Below are positions 50,104 through 60,268 of a stretch of DNA of 64,000 nt, in pieces; position 1 is the stretch's first letter, and each line of letters starts with the position of its first letter. This DNA comes from Thermococcus gammatolerans EJ3. Lineage in GTDB: Archaea > Methanobacteriota_B > Thermococci > Thermococcales > Thermococcaceae. The notes under the pieces are model-generated. The model made no database searches. It was given only the letters and a program-made list of their open reading frames with translations, and had not been told where the DNA came from. A program made the translations under genes and the position numbers. The DNA lies in the NCBI RefSeq assembly GCF_000022365.1, contig NC_012804.1, positions 1 to 64,000 of the forward strand, read 5' to 3'.

Positions 50104-51834
50104 TCAGACCCCCCTGCTGGCCTTTCTCGACAGTTCTGTGAGCTCCTTCTCCGTGAGAACCCTCACCTTACCGCTCCTCGCGTCAACGACCTGAACCCTC
50201 TCGGTACAGGAGTAGCACGGGTCCATGGAGGCTATTATCAGAACGGCATCGGCCACGCTGTTACCCCTCATAGCGTCCGGCAAAGCGGGGAAGTTGTTGT
50301 AGGTTGACGCCCTTATCCTCCAGCGGTAGAGCCTGTTACCCTCGCCGGTCATGACGTAGTGGACGTCCTCTCCCCTCGGCGCCTCGGTGAAGCCTACCGC
50401 TTCTTGGTACGGAGGTATCTCCTTCCACTCCGCGAGGATGTCCCCTCCCGGCATCTCGTCGAGGGCCTGCTCAATTATCCAGATGGACTCAAGAATCTCC
50501 TCCGCCCTTACTAAACATCTCGCCAGAACGTCCCCCTCCTTGTAAACCGGAACCTTGAAGTCGAGGTACTTGTAGGCCGCAAACGGGTGGTCCCTTCTCG
50601 CGTCGAGGTCCCTTCCCGAGCCCCTCGCCCAGGGCCCGACCGAGCTCCACCTCTTCGCGTCCTTGTAGGAGAGAACTCCAACGCCCTCACAGCGCTTCAC
50701 GAAAGTTTTGGTTGATAGCGTCTGGTCGGCCCACTTCTGGAAGCCCTCCCTGAGCTCCCTGATGACCTTCTCAATCATACTCCGCCTGTATTCGAGGAAG
50801 TCCCTTCTGACACCACCGATGACGACCATTCCGTAGGTCTTCCTGTTCCCCGTGAGCCTCTCGGCCAGCCACATCACGTGCTCCCTCAGCCTGAACGCAT
50901 CCATGAAGCCCTTGTCGAAGCCAACGTCGTGGCAGGCCAAACCGAGGTTGAGGAGGTGGCTGTGGAGCCTCTCTATCTCCGCCATGACGGTCCTGATGTA
51001 CTCGGCCCTCTCGGGGACTTCCACACCCCCCGCCGCTTCAACGGCCTGAGCGTAGGCGAGGGCGTGGGCCGTGCCGCAGATTCCGCATATTCTCTCGGCT
51101 ATGAAATTGACCTGGTCGTAGGTCAGCCTGTTCTCGCCTATCTTCTCTATTCCCCTGTGCTGGTAGAACAGCCTGTAGTCAACGTCAACTATCTCCTCCC
51201 CCTTGACATAGAGCCTGAAGTGGCCCGGCTCGTCGAGCGCAACGTGGTAGGGCCCGAGCGGGAAGACGGCGGTTCCCTTGGGTGGCTCCCTGTAGGGATA
51301 CTTGGTCTCGTCGGTAAACTCTCTCTTCGGGCTGTCGGTGTAGTGGAAGTCCTTCCTGAGGGGATAGACTCCTTCTGGCCAGTCATCCGGGAGAACCAAG
51401 CGCCTCGGGTCCGGATGGCCCTCCGGGATGAGGCCGAGCAGGTCTTTTACCTCTCTCTCGTACCAGTTGGCGCCCGGGTGAATCGGTGTGACCGAGGGGA
51501 ACTTTGGGTCGTCCTCCGAGATGTATGTCTTTATGCCAAAGACGACATCCCCGCTCGCCCCGTTTATCGATATCCAGTAGATCAGGCTGAACTTGCCCCG
51601 CAGGGGCCTCTCGTCGGCCCCGACCATCGTGGACAGCTGGGTCTCCTTCCACTCGGGGTGGTTTATTATGTAGCCTATGACCTCGGGAAGGTCTTCCTTC
51701 CGAATCTCGATTATCCATTGGTTGTCAGCGTTCCTCTCGATGCGAATAATCCTATCCCTGAACCTCTCGATGACCTCGTTAACGTACCTCTCCCGAACCT
51801 TTTCATCGGTAATCTTACGCGCCCATTCCTTCAT
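50104..51834 (-). CDS. Formate hydrogenlyase [NiFe] hydrogenase large subunit, NuoC-NuoD fusion
   Basis: 576 residues. Residues 1-170 are NuoC-like (EVKDLLGLIPEGHPDPRRLV) and the rest is the large subunit, with RICGICGTAHALAY near residue 246 and DPCYSCTER near 545, the four nickel cysteines. It evolves H2 from electrons of FdhA. GTG 51843 would be closer to GGGGTGGTGA; ATG 51834 is chosen as a proper start. In mbh the two parts are separate genes. Confidence 0.94.
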   Translation of the reverse strand: MKEWARKITDEKVRERYVNEVIERFRDRIIRIERNADNQWIIEIRKEDLPEVIGYIINHPEWKETQLSTMVGADERPLRGKFSLIYWISINGASGDVVFGIKTYISEDDPKFPSVTPIHPGANWYEREVKDLLGLIPEGHPDPRRLVLPDDWPEGVYPLRKDFHYTDSPKREFTDETKYPYREPPKGTAVFPLGPYHVALDEPGHFRLYVKGEEIVDVDYRLFYQHRGIEKIGENRLTYDQVNFIAERICGICGTAHALAYAQAVEAAGGVEVPERAEYIRTVMAEIERLHSHLLNLGLACHDVGFDKGFMDAFRLREHVMWLAERLTGNRKTYGMVVIGGVRRDFLEYRRSMIEKVIRELREGFQKWADQTLSTKTFVKRCEGVGVLSYKDAKRWSSVGPWARGSGRDLDARRDHPFAAYKYLDFKVPVYKEGDVLARCLVRAEEILESIWIIEQALDEMPGGDILAEWKEIPPYQEAVGFTEAPRGEDVHYVMTGEGNRLYRWRIRASTYNNFPALPDAMRGNSVADAVLIIASMDPCYSCTERVQVVDARSGKVRVLTEKELTELSRKASRGV

Positions 51835-51836
51835 AT

Positions 51837-52757
51837 TCACCACCCCAGAGCCGCGAGGACGAGGACCGCTATGGAGCAGACAAACACCCCCGCGTTCTGC
51901 CTGATGATTTGCTCTATCCTGAGCCTCGCGTTCATGGATTCAATTATCGCCACGGCCGTATAGAGCAGGAAGAGAACTATCAGCTGGGTGACCAGGATTA
52001 AGGCCCCGCCGAGAGCACCATTCGCGATGTTCCTCACGAGAGGTATCGAGATGAAACTGCTGAGGAGCCACAGCAGGGCGAAGCGCTTTATCATGAGCGC
52101 CCACTTGAATATCCCGAGCAGGTAACCGCTGTACTCCGAGAAAACACCCTCGAGTATCTCCTGCTCCGCCTCCGCCACGTCAAAGGGTATGAAGCCTCCC
52201 TCGACGTAAACCGAGTAAGCCAGCAGGCCGTACGCGAGGAGAACCGAGAGCGTAAAAGTTACTGCGAACGGTATGGCTCCAATCCTGAGGGTGTGGGCGT
52301 TTAGGGTTAAGGTTCCTATCGCGAGGCCGAGGACGGGCTCTATGCTCAGCATTATCATCATTTCCCTGTTGGCTCCGGTGTTGGTGTAGGTGTTGTTGAG
52401 GCTGAAGCCCGCTATCATGTAGGCTATCGAGACCATCGCCAGGACGTAGAGGAATACGAAGATGTCGCCGGTGAAGCTTACCGGTATGACCCTTCCGTAG
52501 GGGAGCACGAGCGCAGCTGAGACCGCGGAGGCAAAGGCTATGTAAGGGGCCAACCTGAAGGCGAGCCTTTCGGTCGGGTAAACCGGCTCCATCGAGAGGA
52601 AGGTCACGAGGTCATAGTAGGTCTGGAGTATCGACGGCCCCTGCCTGAGCTGAATCTTGGCCTTGATTTTTCTCGCTACCCCATCGAGCAGTGGGGGGAG
52701 GAATAGTATGAGACAGACCGCGATGAAACTGAAGGCTATCCTCTCGTAACCGCTCAT
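51837..52757 (-). CDS. Formate hydrogenlyase membrane anchor (NuoH/HyfC-like)
   Basis: 306 residues, about eight helices. AKIQLRQGPSILQTYYDLVT and PFDVAEAEQEILEGVFSEYS are the two conserved cytoplasmic loops also seen in MbhM. ATG 52757 follows the previous stop by 2 bases, with GGGGTGGTGA as ribosome site. Confidence 0.92.
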   Translation of the reverse strand: MSGYERIAFSFIAVCLILFLPPLLDGVARKIKAKIQLRQGPSILQTYYDLVTFLSMEPVYPTERLAFRLAPYIAFASAVSAALVLPYGRVIPVSFTGDIFVFLYVLAMVSIAYMIAGFSLNNTYTNTGANREMMIMLSIEPVLGLAIGTLTLNAHTLRIGAIPFAVTFTLSVLLAYGLLAYSVYVEGGFIPFDVAEAEQEILEGVFSEYSGYLLGIFKWALMIKRFALLWLLSSFISIPLVRNIANGALGGALILVTQLIVLFLLYTAVAIIESMNARLRIEQIIRQNAGVFVCSIAVLVLAALGW

Positions 52758-52759
52758 CT

Positions 52760-54838
52760 TCACCACCCCGCGAGGATTAGGAGGATTAGACCCAGCACGG
52801 CAACCGCAACGGCCAGCAGGAGGTTGTAGTTGAGCGAGAGTTCCTCCAGTCCTATTGCCAGTCCCTTGGCCAGCTGGACGAAGGGCGACGCAACGGCCTC
52901 GTCGAGGTAAACTTCCTTTCCATTCTCCACGTACCACCTGCCCGCGCTCGTGATGCCTCTTCCAACCTTGTCGGCCCATCTGAGCAGTGTCTTACCGAGG
53001 GTAAGGTAGCCCCCCGCGACTGCGGAGCACACTCCGGAACCCCACTCGCTCAGAACATCCCCGCTGTGGTAGAGGCCGTGAATGTACTCCTCGAAGGGTC
53101 CGTAGTAGTGCATTGCTTTGAGCTTGTAGTGCTCCATCCTGACAGGCTCGCCCGTCGTCCAGACCTTGACGACTTTCTTCGGCCTGTTCGGGTAGGAGAC
53201 GAGCATGGCTCCAGCTAAAACGCCGAGCACGCCGACGAGGAGCCAGGGGTTGAAGTACGTCTCGCCACCGCTCGGCATTCCGGGAGCTTTTATCGTCACG
53301 AGCCAGTACTTGGTGGATATCCAACCCGAGAGATCTGTTCCAGTGAGCACCTTTCCAGGCGCGAGGAGGAGAGGTATTATAGACGACGGTATGAGTCCGA
53401 AGAGCAGGCAGAGGGCCGCGAGGAAGCCCTTTCCGACGAGCATCGATGAGGGAACTTCCTCCGCGTTCTCAGTTACCTTGGTGGGCACCCCTCCGAAGGC
53501 TGTGGTGTAGAACTTGACGAAAGAGGCCAACGTCGCCGCGCTGATGAAGAGGGCCATCACACCGCAGAAGACGAGCAGTCCGTCGCCCGAGAGGAAAGTC
53601 CCCTGGTAAATCATCCACTTGCTCATGAAGCCGTTGAAAGGCGGCTCTCCCGCTATTGACATGGCCGCTATGAAGGTGAAGAGAGCCGTCAGTGGCATGA
53701 GCTTCGCCAGCCCGCCAAGGACGTTGAGCTCCCTCGTGTGCGTCCTGTAGAGGACTGAACCCGCTGAAAGGAAGAGGAGCCCCTTGAATATCGCGTGGTT
53801 GACGAGGTGGTAAAGTCCAGCGGCCATTGCTATCGCTCCGAAGGCGGCATAGGAACCTCCTTTGGCCATGAGGGCTATGCCCGCTCCGACCCCGAGCCAG
53901 ATGTAGCCCATCTGACCCACCGAGTGGTATGCTAAGAGCCTCTTCGCGTCGGTTTGCTTGAGGGCGTAGAGCGTTCCGACCGTCAGAGTCACCGTTCCGA
54001 GTATCGCCACGATGTAGCCGAAGGTTTCATTCAGCCCGAGTATGAAGCAGGTCGTCCTGATGAGGCCGTAGACGGCTACCTTAATCATGGCACCGCTCAG
54101 CAGGGCCGAGACGTTGCTCGGAGCGGCCGGGTGGGCATCAGGAAGCCAGAAGTGGAGCGGGACGACACCTGCTTTGCTACCGAAGCCTACCAAGAAGAGG
54201 AGGTAGTAGATTGGGCCGAGGTGGAGTTTTGATAGGTTGTCGAAGTTGAGGCCTTCGATTGAGCCTGCCTTGGCGTAGAGCAGGGCGAGGGCCACTATAA
54301 GCGGCAGCGTGCTCGCGACGTGCATCGTCACGAAGTACTTCCATCCCGCCTTTCTGACGTACTCCTCGTCGTTCTCCCAGACCATGAGGAGGTAGGAGGT
54401 GAAGGTCATGACCTCCCAGAAGAACACGAACCACAGGAAGTTCGAGGTCGTCACTATGAGCACCATCGAGAGGACGAAGGTTGAGTAGAGAACCACGTAG
54501 AGCCAGCCCCTTCCGAAGCGCTCGTAGAACTCCATGTACTTCGGCGAGTATATGGAGGTCGCTAAACCAAGGCTTCCGAGGACGAGGCAGAGGATGAGCG
54601 AGAGGCCGTCCACGTGGAAAGGTATCTTCGCAACCCCGAGGTCGTAGGTGAACTCGATGGCCTTTCCCTTAAGGGCTTCCGGCAGGACGCTTACCGTGAA
54701 GGCTAACAGTGAGAGTGATGCCAGGCCCGTGAAGACGTGGCCCACTGTTATTGACGCCCTGTAGTTCTTCCTTAGCGGGAGTACCGCGAGGATTGAGATG
54801 AGGTACAGGATTACGGTCAGGGTGAAGAGCTCCTTCAT
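52760..54838 (-). CDS. Formate hydrogenlyase antiporter-like subunit 3 (NuoL/HyfB-like, long)
   Basis: 692 residues, about 16 helices plus a C-terminal extension. LPDAHPAAPSNVSALLSGAM near residue 223 and DAKRLLAYHSVGQMGYIWLG near 307 carry the channel lysines and histidine. The last 150 residues contain a soluble stretch (SDVLSEWG-like) and a final helix. It is the longest of three antiporter-like subunits in this module and likely a sodium or proton channel. Confidence 0.9.
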   Translation of the reverse strand: MKELFTLTVILYLISILAVLPLRKNYRASITVGHVFTGLASLSLLAFTVSVLPEALKGKAIEFTYDLGVAKIPFHVDGLSLILCLVLGSLGLATSIYSPKYMEFYERFGRGWLYVVLYSTFVLSMVLIVTTSNFLWFVFFWEVMTFTSYLLMVWENDEEYVRKAGWKYFVTMHVASTLPLIVALALLYAKAGSIEGLNFDNLSKLHLGPIYYLLFLVGFGSKAGVVPLHFWLPDAHPAAPSNVSALLSGAMIKVAVYGLIRTTCFILGLNETFGYIVAILGTVTLTVGTLYALKQTDAKRLLAYHSVGQMGYIWLGVGAGIALMAKGGSYAAFGAIAMAAGLYHLVNHAIFKGLLFLSAGSVLYRTHTRELNVLGGLAKLMPLTALFTFIAAMSIAGEPPFNGFMSKWMIYQGTFLSGDGLLVFCGVMALFISAATLASFVKFYTTAFGGVPTKVTENAEEVPSSMLVGKGFLAALCLLFGLIPSSIIPLLLAPGKVLTGTDLSGWISTKYWLVTIKAPGMPSGGETYFNPWLLVGVLGVLAGAMLVSYPNRPKKVVKVWTTGEPVRMEHYKLKAMHYYGPFEEYIHGLYHSGDVLSEWGSGVCSAVAGGYLTLGKTLLRWADKVGRGITSAGRWYVENGKEVYLDEAVASPFVQLAKGLAIGLEELSLNYNLLLAVAVAVLGLILLILAGW

Positions 54839-54840
54839 TT

Positions 54841-56055
54841 TCACCACCTCGTCCACACGTAGTTGCACACGAACTGGCTCGCGAGCGAGAGAATCAGGAG
54901 GATTATCACGGCTATGGCTATGCTAACCGGCAGTTTGCGCCTGAGCTCGGGTTTTCCGTCGCTTATCACGTAGGCGTGGATTGTTCTCAGGAAGATGATG
55001 AACGCTATAACCCATTCGAGCCCCACGAAGAGCGCCAGCCATCCGTTGACCTGGAAGAGCGTTTTAATGGCCTCAACCTTGTTGAGGAACAGGTTGAACG
55101 GCGGAACTCCTTCGAGGGCGAATATTGAAGCTATCAAGAGCCCCGCCGTCGTCTGGTCGGAGTTTATCATGCCTTTCATCTCGTCCAGGTTCCTCGTGCC
55201 GAAGACGTAGAGTAGTGCACCAGTCGTCAGGAAAGCGGCCCCCTTGGCAAGGCCGTGAGCCAGAACGTAGTAGCTCACTCCCTTCTCGATTCCCGCAACT
55301 CCGAGTAATCCGGCGAGGAGGAAAGCGTACATCCAGCCGATGTTGTCTATTGTAGACCAGGCGAAGAGCCTCTTGACGTCCGTCTGGTGGGGGTAGGTGA
55401 GTATCGCCGAGAGCATGCTCAAGACCGCCATTGCCCCGACGAGCCAGGCTATCCAGCCAGGAACGCTCCAGTTCACCGCATCCAGGACTCTTATGCTCCC
55501 GTAGATGCCGAGCTCTACCATCGCGCCGCTCATCAAAGCCGAGACGGGGCTTGGGGCGGCCGGGTGGGCGTCAGGTAGCCAGAAGTGGAGCGGGAAGAGG
55601 CCGGCCTTGGCCGCGAATCCGAGGAGGAAGAGGGCAACTATGGCAGTTTTGTACTCGCTTATCGGGCCGAAGTTGAAGGTGCCCTGGCCGGCGTAGTAGA
55701 GCGTGACCGCGAGCATGAGCGGTGAGGTGTCGAAGAGGTGCATCGTTACGAAGTACTTCCATCCCGCCCTCTTAACGTTCTCCTCGGGCCAGTCGTAGAT
55801 TATGAGGAAGTACGAGGCGAGCGTCATTATCTCCCAGAGGAAGAGGAAGCTCAGCCAGTCCTGGACCATCGGAATGAGGAGCATTGCGGCTATGAAGATG
55901 AGCAGGGTCGGGTAGTAGGGTATCTTCGGCTTGAAGCGGTAGATTTCCATGTACTTCAACGACCCTATCAGCGCCGCTATTCCGAGTATCGCGACGTTCA
56001 GCGCGAAGAGGACTGAAATCCTGTCGAGTGAGAATGTAAGCGTCACCTCGAACAT
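54841..56055 (-). CDS. Formate hydrogenlyase antiporter-like subunit 2 (shorter)
   Basis: 404 residues, about 12 helices, MrpD/NuoN-like: LPDAHPAAPSPVSALMSGAM near residue 183, DVKRLFAWSTIDNIGWMYAF near 267 and GLAKGAAFLTTGALL near 311. It is shorter than the neighbouring members because N- and C-terminal helices are missing. ATG 56055 follows GGGGTGGTGAGG. Confidence 0.88.
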   Translation of the reverse strand: MFEVTLTFSLDRISVLFALNVAILGIAALIGSLKYMEIYRFKPKIPYYPTLLIFIAAMLLIPMVQDWLSFLFLWEIMTLASYFLIIYDWPEENVKRAGWKYFVTMHLFDTSPLMLAVTLYYAGQGTFNFGPISEYKTAIVALFLLGFAAKAGLFPLHFWLPDAHPAAPSPVSALMSGAMVELGIYGSIRVLDAVNWSVPGWIAWLVGAMAVLSMLSAILTYPHQTDVKRLFAWSTIDNIGWMYAFLLAGLLGVAGIEKGVSYYVLAHGLAKGAAFLTTGALLYVFGTRNLDEMKGMINSDQTTAGLLIASIFALEGVPPFNLFLNKVEAIKTLFQVNGWLALFVGLEWVIAFIIFLRTIHAYVISDGKPELRRKLPVSIAIAVIILLILSLASQFVCNYVWTRW

Positions 56056-56057
56056 CC

Positions 56058-57500
56058 TCACCACCCCACCTTAGCGACCAGCGGGTAGGCTATGTACGGG
56101 GCTATTATCGCCAGTATCAGCAGGATTACCATCACGACCTTCATCAGTGGCGTTATCTCGACTCTCTCGTTGCCTTCGCTGAAGACCATCGAGTGCACCC
56201 TCTTCAGCGACACCATGAGAAACACCGCCGAGTCCAGCAGGAGGAGGGCGAACATTGCGAGCACCAGTAGGCTCTCCCTCATCGCGTTCGCGTTGCTGAG
56301 TATGCCGAGCTTTCCAAAGAACACGCCGAAGGGTGGAACGCCGGCCAAACCGAGGAGCGCAAAGGTCCAGCCGTAGCCGACCACCGGGGATTTAATTAGT
56401 CCCCTTATCCTGTCCATCTCAAGGGTTCCGAGGGCGTAGCTGAAGGTTCCAGCGGTGAGGAATGCTAAGCCCTTGATGTAGGCGTGGTTGAATAACTGAA
56501 AGACCGAGGCCTGAAGACCGCTCTCCATACCGAGGACGGCCGTTGCGAGGGCGACGTACATCAAGCCAGATTCGGCTATCGTTGAATAGGCCAGGAGTCT
56601 CTTCGCATCCCTCTGGGAGGGGTACATGAGGATGCAGATTAGCTGGGTGGCGATTATCAGGCCCGCCATGACGTAGAAGCCTTCCCTTGGAATCGGCTGC
56701 ATGAACTGGATGAACCTCGCGAGGAGGAAGACACCCATCTCGACCATCGCCGCGCCGTGGAGGAAGGCGCTCGCTGGTGTTGGGGCAACCATCGCATCAG
56801 GTAGCCACGAGTAGAATGGGAACTGGGCGCTCTTCGTGAAGGCCGCTATAACAACGGCCAGGAACACAATCAGCTTCAAGTGGCTCTCGAGGGAGGAGTA
56901 GGCGAAGAGGCTCAGATTGTGGAGGTGTGTAATTCCAACGCCAACGGCAGTGTAGAGACCTATCATCGCGCCGAAGTTAGTGACGATGAAGGCCTTGTAA
57001 GCGGACCGCTTGGCCTTCTTGCTTCCATAGTAGCTCACGACACCCCAACAGGCGAGGCTCATTATCTCGAAGAATATCAGCAACTGGAGAACCGACGACG
57101 AGTACACGAAGGCAAGGGTCGCGCCTATGAAGAGCACCATCCAGGCGTAAAAGCGTCCCTTACCCTCATAAACGGGATGTTCCCTGTTGTTTGGACTCAT
57201 GTAATCAACCGCGTACAGCATGAAGAGCAGTCCGGCGGTCGATACAACCAAACCGACTGCAACGCTCATAGGGTCTATCAAAACGCCGTAAACCTCGCCC
57301 AGACTTTTTGAGGTCAGCAGGGCCTCATGAACGGTTTTCATTCCCGAGGAGCAGAACTCGTAAACCCCGAGGACGTTGAGGAGGGTTGTGATGATGACAG
57401 TGATGAGCATGAAATAATCTGCCCTCTTACCATCGAGTTTGAACAGCATAAGCCCCGCGGCGAGAGGAATTGAGAAGGAAAGAAGGAAAAGTTCTTCCAT
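56058..57500 (-). CDS. Formate hydrogenlyase antiporter-like subunit 1 (NuoM/N-like)
   Basis: 480 residues, about 14 helices: LPDAMVAPTPASAFLHGAAM near residue 240, DAKRLLAYSTIAESGLMYVA near 307 and AYIKGLAFLTAGTFSYALG near 348. The LPDAM-x2-PTP variant differs from the HPAAPS form of the other two. It begins the membrane module directly after the ferredoxin gene. ATG 57500 is chosen over GTG codons upstream. Confidence 0.9.
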   Translation of the reverse strand: MEELFLLSFSIPLAAGLMLFKLDGKRADYFMLITVIITTLLNVLGVYEFCSSGMKTVHEALLTSKSLGEVYGVLIDPMSVAVGLVVSTAGLLFMLYAVDYMSPNNREHPVYEGKGRFYAWMVLFIGATLAFVYSSSVLQLLIFFEIMSLACWGVVSYYGSKKAKRSAYKAFIVTNFGAMIGLYTAVGVGITHLHNLSLFAYSSLESHLKLIVFLAVVIAAFTKSAQFPFYSWLPDAMVAPTPASAFLHGAAMVEMGVFLLARFIQFMQPIPREGFYVMAGLIIATQLICILMYPSQRDAKRLLAYSTIAESGLMYVALATAVLGMESGLQASVFQLFNHAYIKGLAFLTAGTFSYALGTLEMDRIRGLIKSPVVGYGWTFALLGLAGVPPFGVFFGKLGILSNANAMRESLLVLAMFALLLLDSAVFLMVSLKRVHSMVFSEGNERVEITPLMKVVMVILLILAIIAPYIAYPLVAKVGW

Positions 57501-57510
57501 GCCCACCACC

Positions 57511-58011
57511 TCAGAGGGCTCTCAGGGAGATCCTCTCCCCCTTCTTGGCTATCTCTATCGCTTTCTCCGTGAATTCCCTTCTTCTCATCCGCTGTATATC
57601 GTTGAAGTCCCCGAAGAGGAGTGCGTCGGTCGGGCAGGTCTCTACACAGGCCGGGAGCTTTCCTTCGGCCCTCCTGTGGGAGCAGAGGTCGCACTTCATC
57701 ATTATCTTGTCGAGTACGTCCAGCTCAGGGATTCCGAAGGGGCAGACTATGCCACACATGAGACAGCCGATACACTTCTGGGGAGCGAGCAGGACTGCTC
57801 CATCCTCGTCGCGGTATAGGGCGTTGGTGGGACAGACCTCGACACACGGGGCCTTCTCACAGTGGCGGCAGTTGAGGGCCATAGCGGCCATTTCCTGCCA
57901 CTCGAAGACGTTGATGAAGGACCTGCCGTTGTGCTCCCTCTCACAGGCGACCTCACAGGCGCGGCACTCAATGCACTTTGAAAAGTCGATAAAGACGGTC
58001 TTCCTGGCCAT
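57511..58011 (-). CDS. Formate dehydrogenase/hydrogenlyase ferredoxin subunit (HycB-like)
   Basis: 166 residues with four [4Fe-4S] motifs: CIECRACEVACEREH, CRHCEKAPCVEVCP, CIGCLMCGIVCPFGIPE and CDLCSHR-x8-CVETCP. It takes electrons from FdhA to the hydrogenase arm. It starts 5 bases after the fdhA stop and is closely related to the subunit at 63279. Confidence 0.93.
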   Translation of the reverse strand: MARKTVFIDFSKCIECRACEVACEREHNGRSFINVFEWQEMAAMALNCRHCEKAPCVEVCPTNALYRDEDGAVLLAPQKCIGCLMCGIVCPFGIPELDVLDKIMMKCDLCSHRRAEGKLPACVETCPTDALLFGDFNDIQRMRRREFTEKAIEIAKKGERISLRAL

Positions 58012-58016
58012 TCAAA

Positions 58017-60149
58017 TCACCCCTTCACGACCTCAAACTCGGGTATAACCTTTGGAACGGCCTTCATCAGCTCCCTCGCTTCCTCTTCGCTTATCTTCGC
58101 TATTCTGCAGGCGCAGGCCTTGGTTTCGGGTATCTTTGAGACCGGGTCGAGGGCGTCGTTGGTGAGGACGTTTGCCCCCCAGTGCCAGGGAACAGCTATT
58201 ACTCCCTTCTTGACGGTCCTGGTGACCTTGGCCCTGACCGGGTAAGCACCTCTCCTCGTCTCTATCTTTATCCAGTCGCCGGTCTTTATGCCGAGCCTTT
58301 CGGCGTCCTCTGGGTGTATCTCGGCCAAGGGCTCCGGCCAGCGCTTGACGAGGGCCCTGCTCCTTCCCGTCATCGTGAGCGTGTGGTAGTGGCCGACGTA
58401 CCTGATTGTCGTGAGCAGGAACGGGTACTCCTCGTCCGGCACCTCTGCTGGCCCCCTGTAGTCAACCGCCGCGAGGTGGGCTTTTCCGTCTGGAGTCAGG
58501 AACCTCTCCTTGTAGAGAACCCTCGTTCCCGGATGGTCTTCGCTCGGACACGGCCAGTGGATTCCTGCCAGGTTGCTCTTGAGCCTCTCAGGCGTTATGC
58601 CCCTGTACTGGGGCGTGCACGCGTTGATTTCCCTGAGAATGTCCTCAGGGGAGGTGTACCTGAATCCTCTCGCCCCGTCTCCGGAGAACCCTGCGGCCTT
58701 TCCGATTTCGCTCACTATCCACCAGTCGGGCCTCGCCTCTCCGGGCGGGTTCAGCGCCTGGAAGCTCCACTGCACCCTTCTTTCCGTGTTGGTGAGGGAA
58801 CCCTCGTTCTCAAGCATCGCGGCCGCTGGCAGGACTATGTCGGCGAACTCCATCGTTGGAGTCGGCACTATGTCCTGGACGACCATGAACTCGAGCTTCT
58901 GGAGGGCTTTGAGAACGTGGTTCGTGTTGGCGTCGCTTATGACCGGGTTCTCGCCCATGACGTAGTAGGCCTTCACCTTGCCCTTCTCTATGGCGTGGGC
59001 CGCTTCGATGACGGTGAGGCCGACTTCACCGCTCAGCTCGACGCCCCAGAACTCCTCGAAGAACTTCCTCTTCTCGGGGTCGGTAACTGCCTGGTAACCG
59101 GGGAAGACGTTCGGGAGGACTCCGAGGTCGCACGCGCCCTGGACGTTGTTCTGACCGCGCATCGGCGAGACTCCACAGCCCTCCTTCCCCTGGTAGCCGC
59201 ATATTGCCGAGAGCGTCGCGGCCAACCTGACGTTGTCGTGGCCGTGAGTGTGCTGGGTCAGGCCCATCGCCCAGGTTATGACACCCTTTCCGGCGGTTGC
59301 GAAGGTCCTCGCGGCCTGGACTATGAGTTCAGCCGGAACGCCGGTTATCTTCTCAACGTATTCTGGTGTGAACTTCTCGACGGTTCTTGCCAGCTCGTCG
59401 AAGCCGACGCACCTTCTCCTCACGAAGTCCTCGTCGTAGAGGTTCTCCTTGATGATGACGTGCATCATGCCGTTGAGAAGCGCTATGTCGGTTCCTGGAT
59501 AGTGCTGGAGGAATATGTCCGCGAACCACGCGGTTCTGGTGAACCTCGGGTCGGCGACGATGACCTTTGCGCCCCTCTCCTTGGCCTTTAGGACGTAGCG
59601 GAAGCCAACCGGGTGGGTTTCAGCGTAGTTGTGGCCTATGATGAAGATTACGTTCGCCTCCTCGATGTCCTTGTAGGTGTTGGTCATCGCCCCAGCGCCA
59701 AAGACCGCCTTCAGGCCGGAGACCGTTGAGGAGTGGCACAAGCGAGCGCAGTGGTCAACGTTGTTCGTTCCGAGCATTCTGGCCAGCTTCTGGATGAGGT
59801 AGTTGGGCTCGTTGAAGGTTCTCGCCGAACCGAAGAACATCATCGCGTTGGGGTCGTCCTTGGAGTACGCCCTAAGCCTCTCGGCGACTTCCTTTATGGC
59901 CTCGCTCCAGCTTATCTCAACGAACTTGCCCTGTTCCGTTGCCTTCAGGGGCTTTTTGAGCCTGTCCTTCGCCAGGAGGTACTCAAGAACGGCGTTGCCC
60001 TTCGGACAGAGCTTTCCGTTCTCGTTTGAGATGCCCGGTATGTCCTTTGCGTACTCGATTCCCCGCGGGTAGCCGTCAAGGCTCTTTATGTACAGCCTGC
60101 ACCCAACCCCGCAGTACGGACAGACGACCGGTACGAGCTTTTCTTCCAA
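58017..60149 (-). CDS. fdhA: Formate dehydrogenase catalytic subunit (molybdopterin)
   Basis: 710 residues, bis-MGD-type formate dehydrogenase. The [4Fe-4S] motif is CPYCGVGCRLYI with LCPKGN, and the active-site region ARLCHSSTV has Cys where bacterial FdhF has selenocysteine. GWFADIFLQHYPGT-like and MGLTQHTHGHDNVR segments follow in the MGD domains; no in-frame TGA is present. It oxidises formate to CO2. TTG 60149 is preferred because GGGGGTG stands 6 bases before it and no ribosome site precedes ATG 60167. It is the first gene of the fdh-mfh-mnh operon. Confidence 0.95.
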   Translation of the reverse strand: MEEKLVPVVCPYCGVGCRLYIKSLDGYPRGIEYAKDIPGISNENGKLCPKGNAVLEYLLAKDRLKKPLKATEQGKFVEISWSEAIKEVAERLRAYSKDDPNAMMFFGSARTFNEPNYLIQKLARMLGTNNVDHCARLCHSSTVSGLKAVFGAGAMTNTYKDIEEANVIFIIGHNYAETHPVGFRYVLKAKERGAKVIVADPRFTRTAWFADIFLQHYPGTDIALLNGMMHVIIKENLYDEDFVRRRCVGFDELARTVEKFTPEYVEKITGVPAELIVQAARTFATAGKGVITWAMGLTQHTHGHDNVRLAATLSAICGYQGKEGCGVSPMRGQNNVQGACDLGVLPNVFPGYQAVTDPEKRKFFEEFWGVELSGEVGLTVIEAAHAIEKGKVKAYYVMGENPVISDANTNHVLKALQKLEFMVVQDIVPTPTMEFADIVLPAAAMLENEGSLTNTERRVQWSFQALNPPGEARPDWWIVSEIGKAAGFSGDGARGFRYTSPEDILREINACTPQYRGITPERLKSNLAGIHWPCPSEDHPGTRVLYKERFLTPDGKAHLAAVDYRGPAEVPDEEYPFLLTTIRYVGHYHTLTMTGRSRALVKRWPEPLAEIHPEDAERLGIKTGDWIKIETRRGAYPVRAKVTRTVKKGVIAVPWHWGANVLTNDALDPVSKIPETKACACRIAKISEEEARELMKAVPKVIPEFEVVKG

Positions 60150-60241
60150 CGGGAACACCCCCTTCATGTATTTTTGCGTTCATCAATGTTCATCTATTAC
60201 CTCGATGTCCATGTTTTTCTTCAGAATCAGCTTCGTGTTTT

Positions 60242-60253
60242 CGCTTAAAACGG
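60242..60253 (-). promoter_or_regulatory. TATA box of fdhA
   Basis: The - strand reads CCGTTTTAAGCG, about 90 bases before the start codon, with a long leader. The core equals the mbh TATA sequence, and flanking bases are also alike (AAAACGGTTTT and the AGCTnAGTTT segment). Confidence 0.55.
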
Positions 60254-60268
60254 TTTTTTAACAGCTTA

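Noticed and set aside
58182-59591. A 469-codon open frame on the + strand opposite fdhA
   Set aside because: It is an antisense shadow of a well-supported gene. Its translation is rich in Arg, Leu, Val and Gly without any recognised motif.
58017-60149. Selenocysteine in formate dehydrogenase
   Set aside because: The active-site position is Cys (ARLCHSS) and no in-frame TGA occurs.
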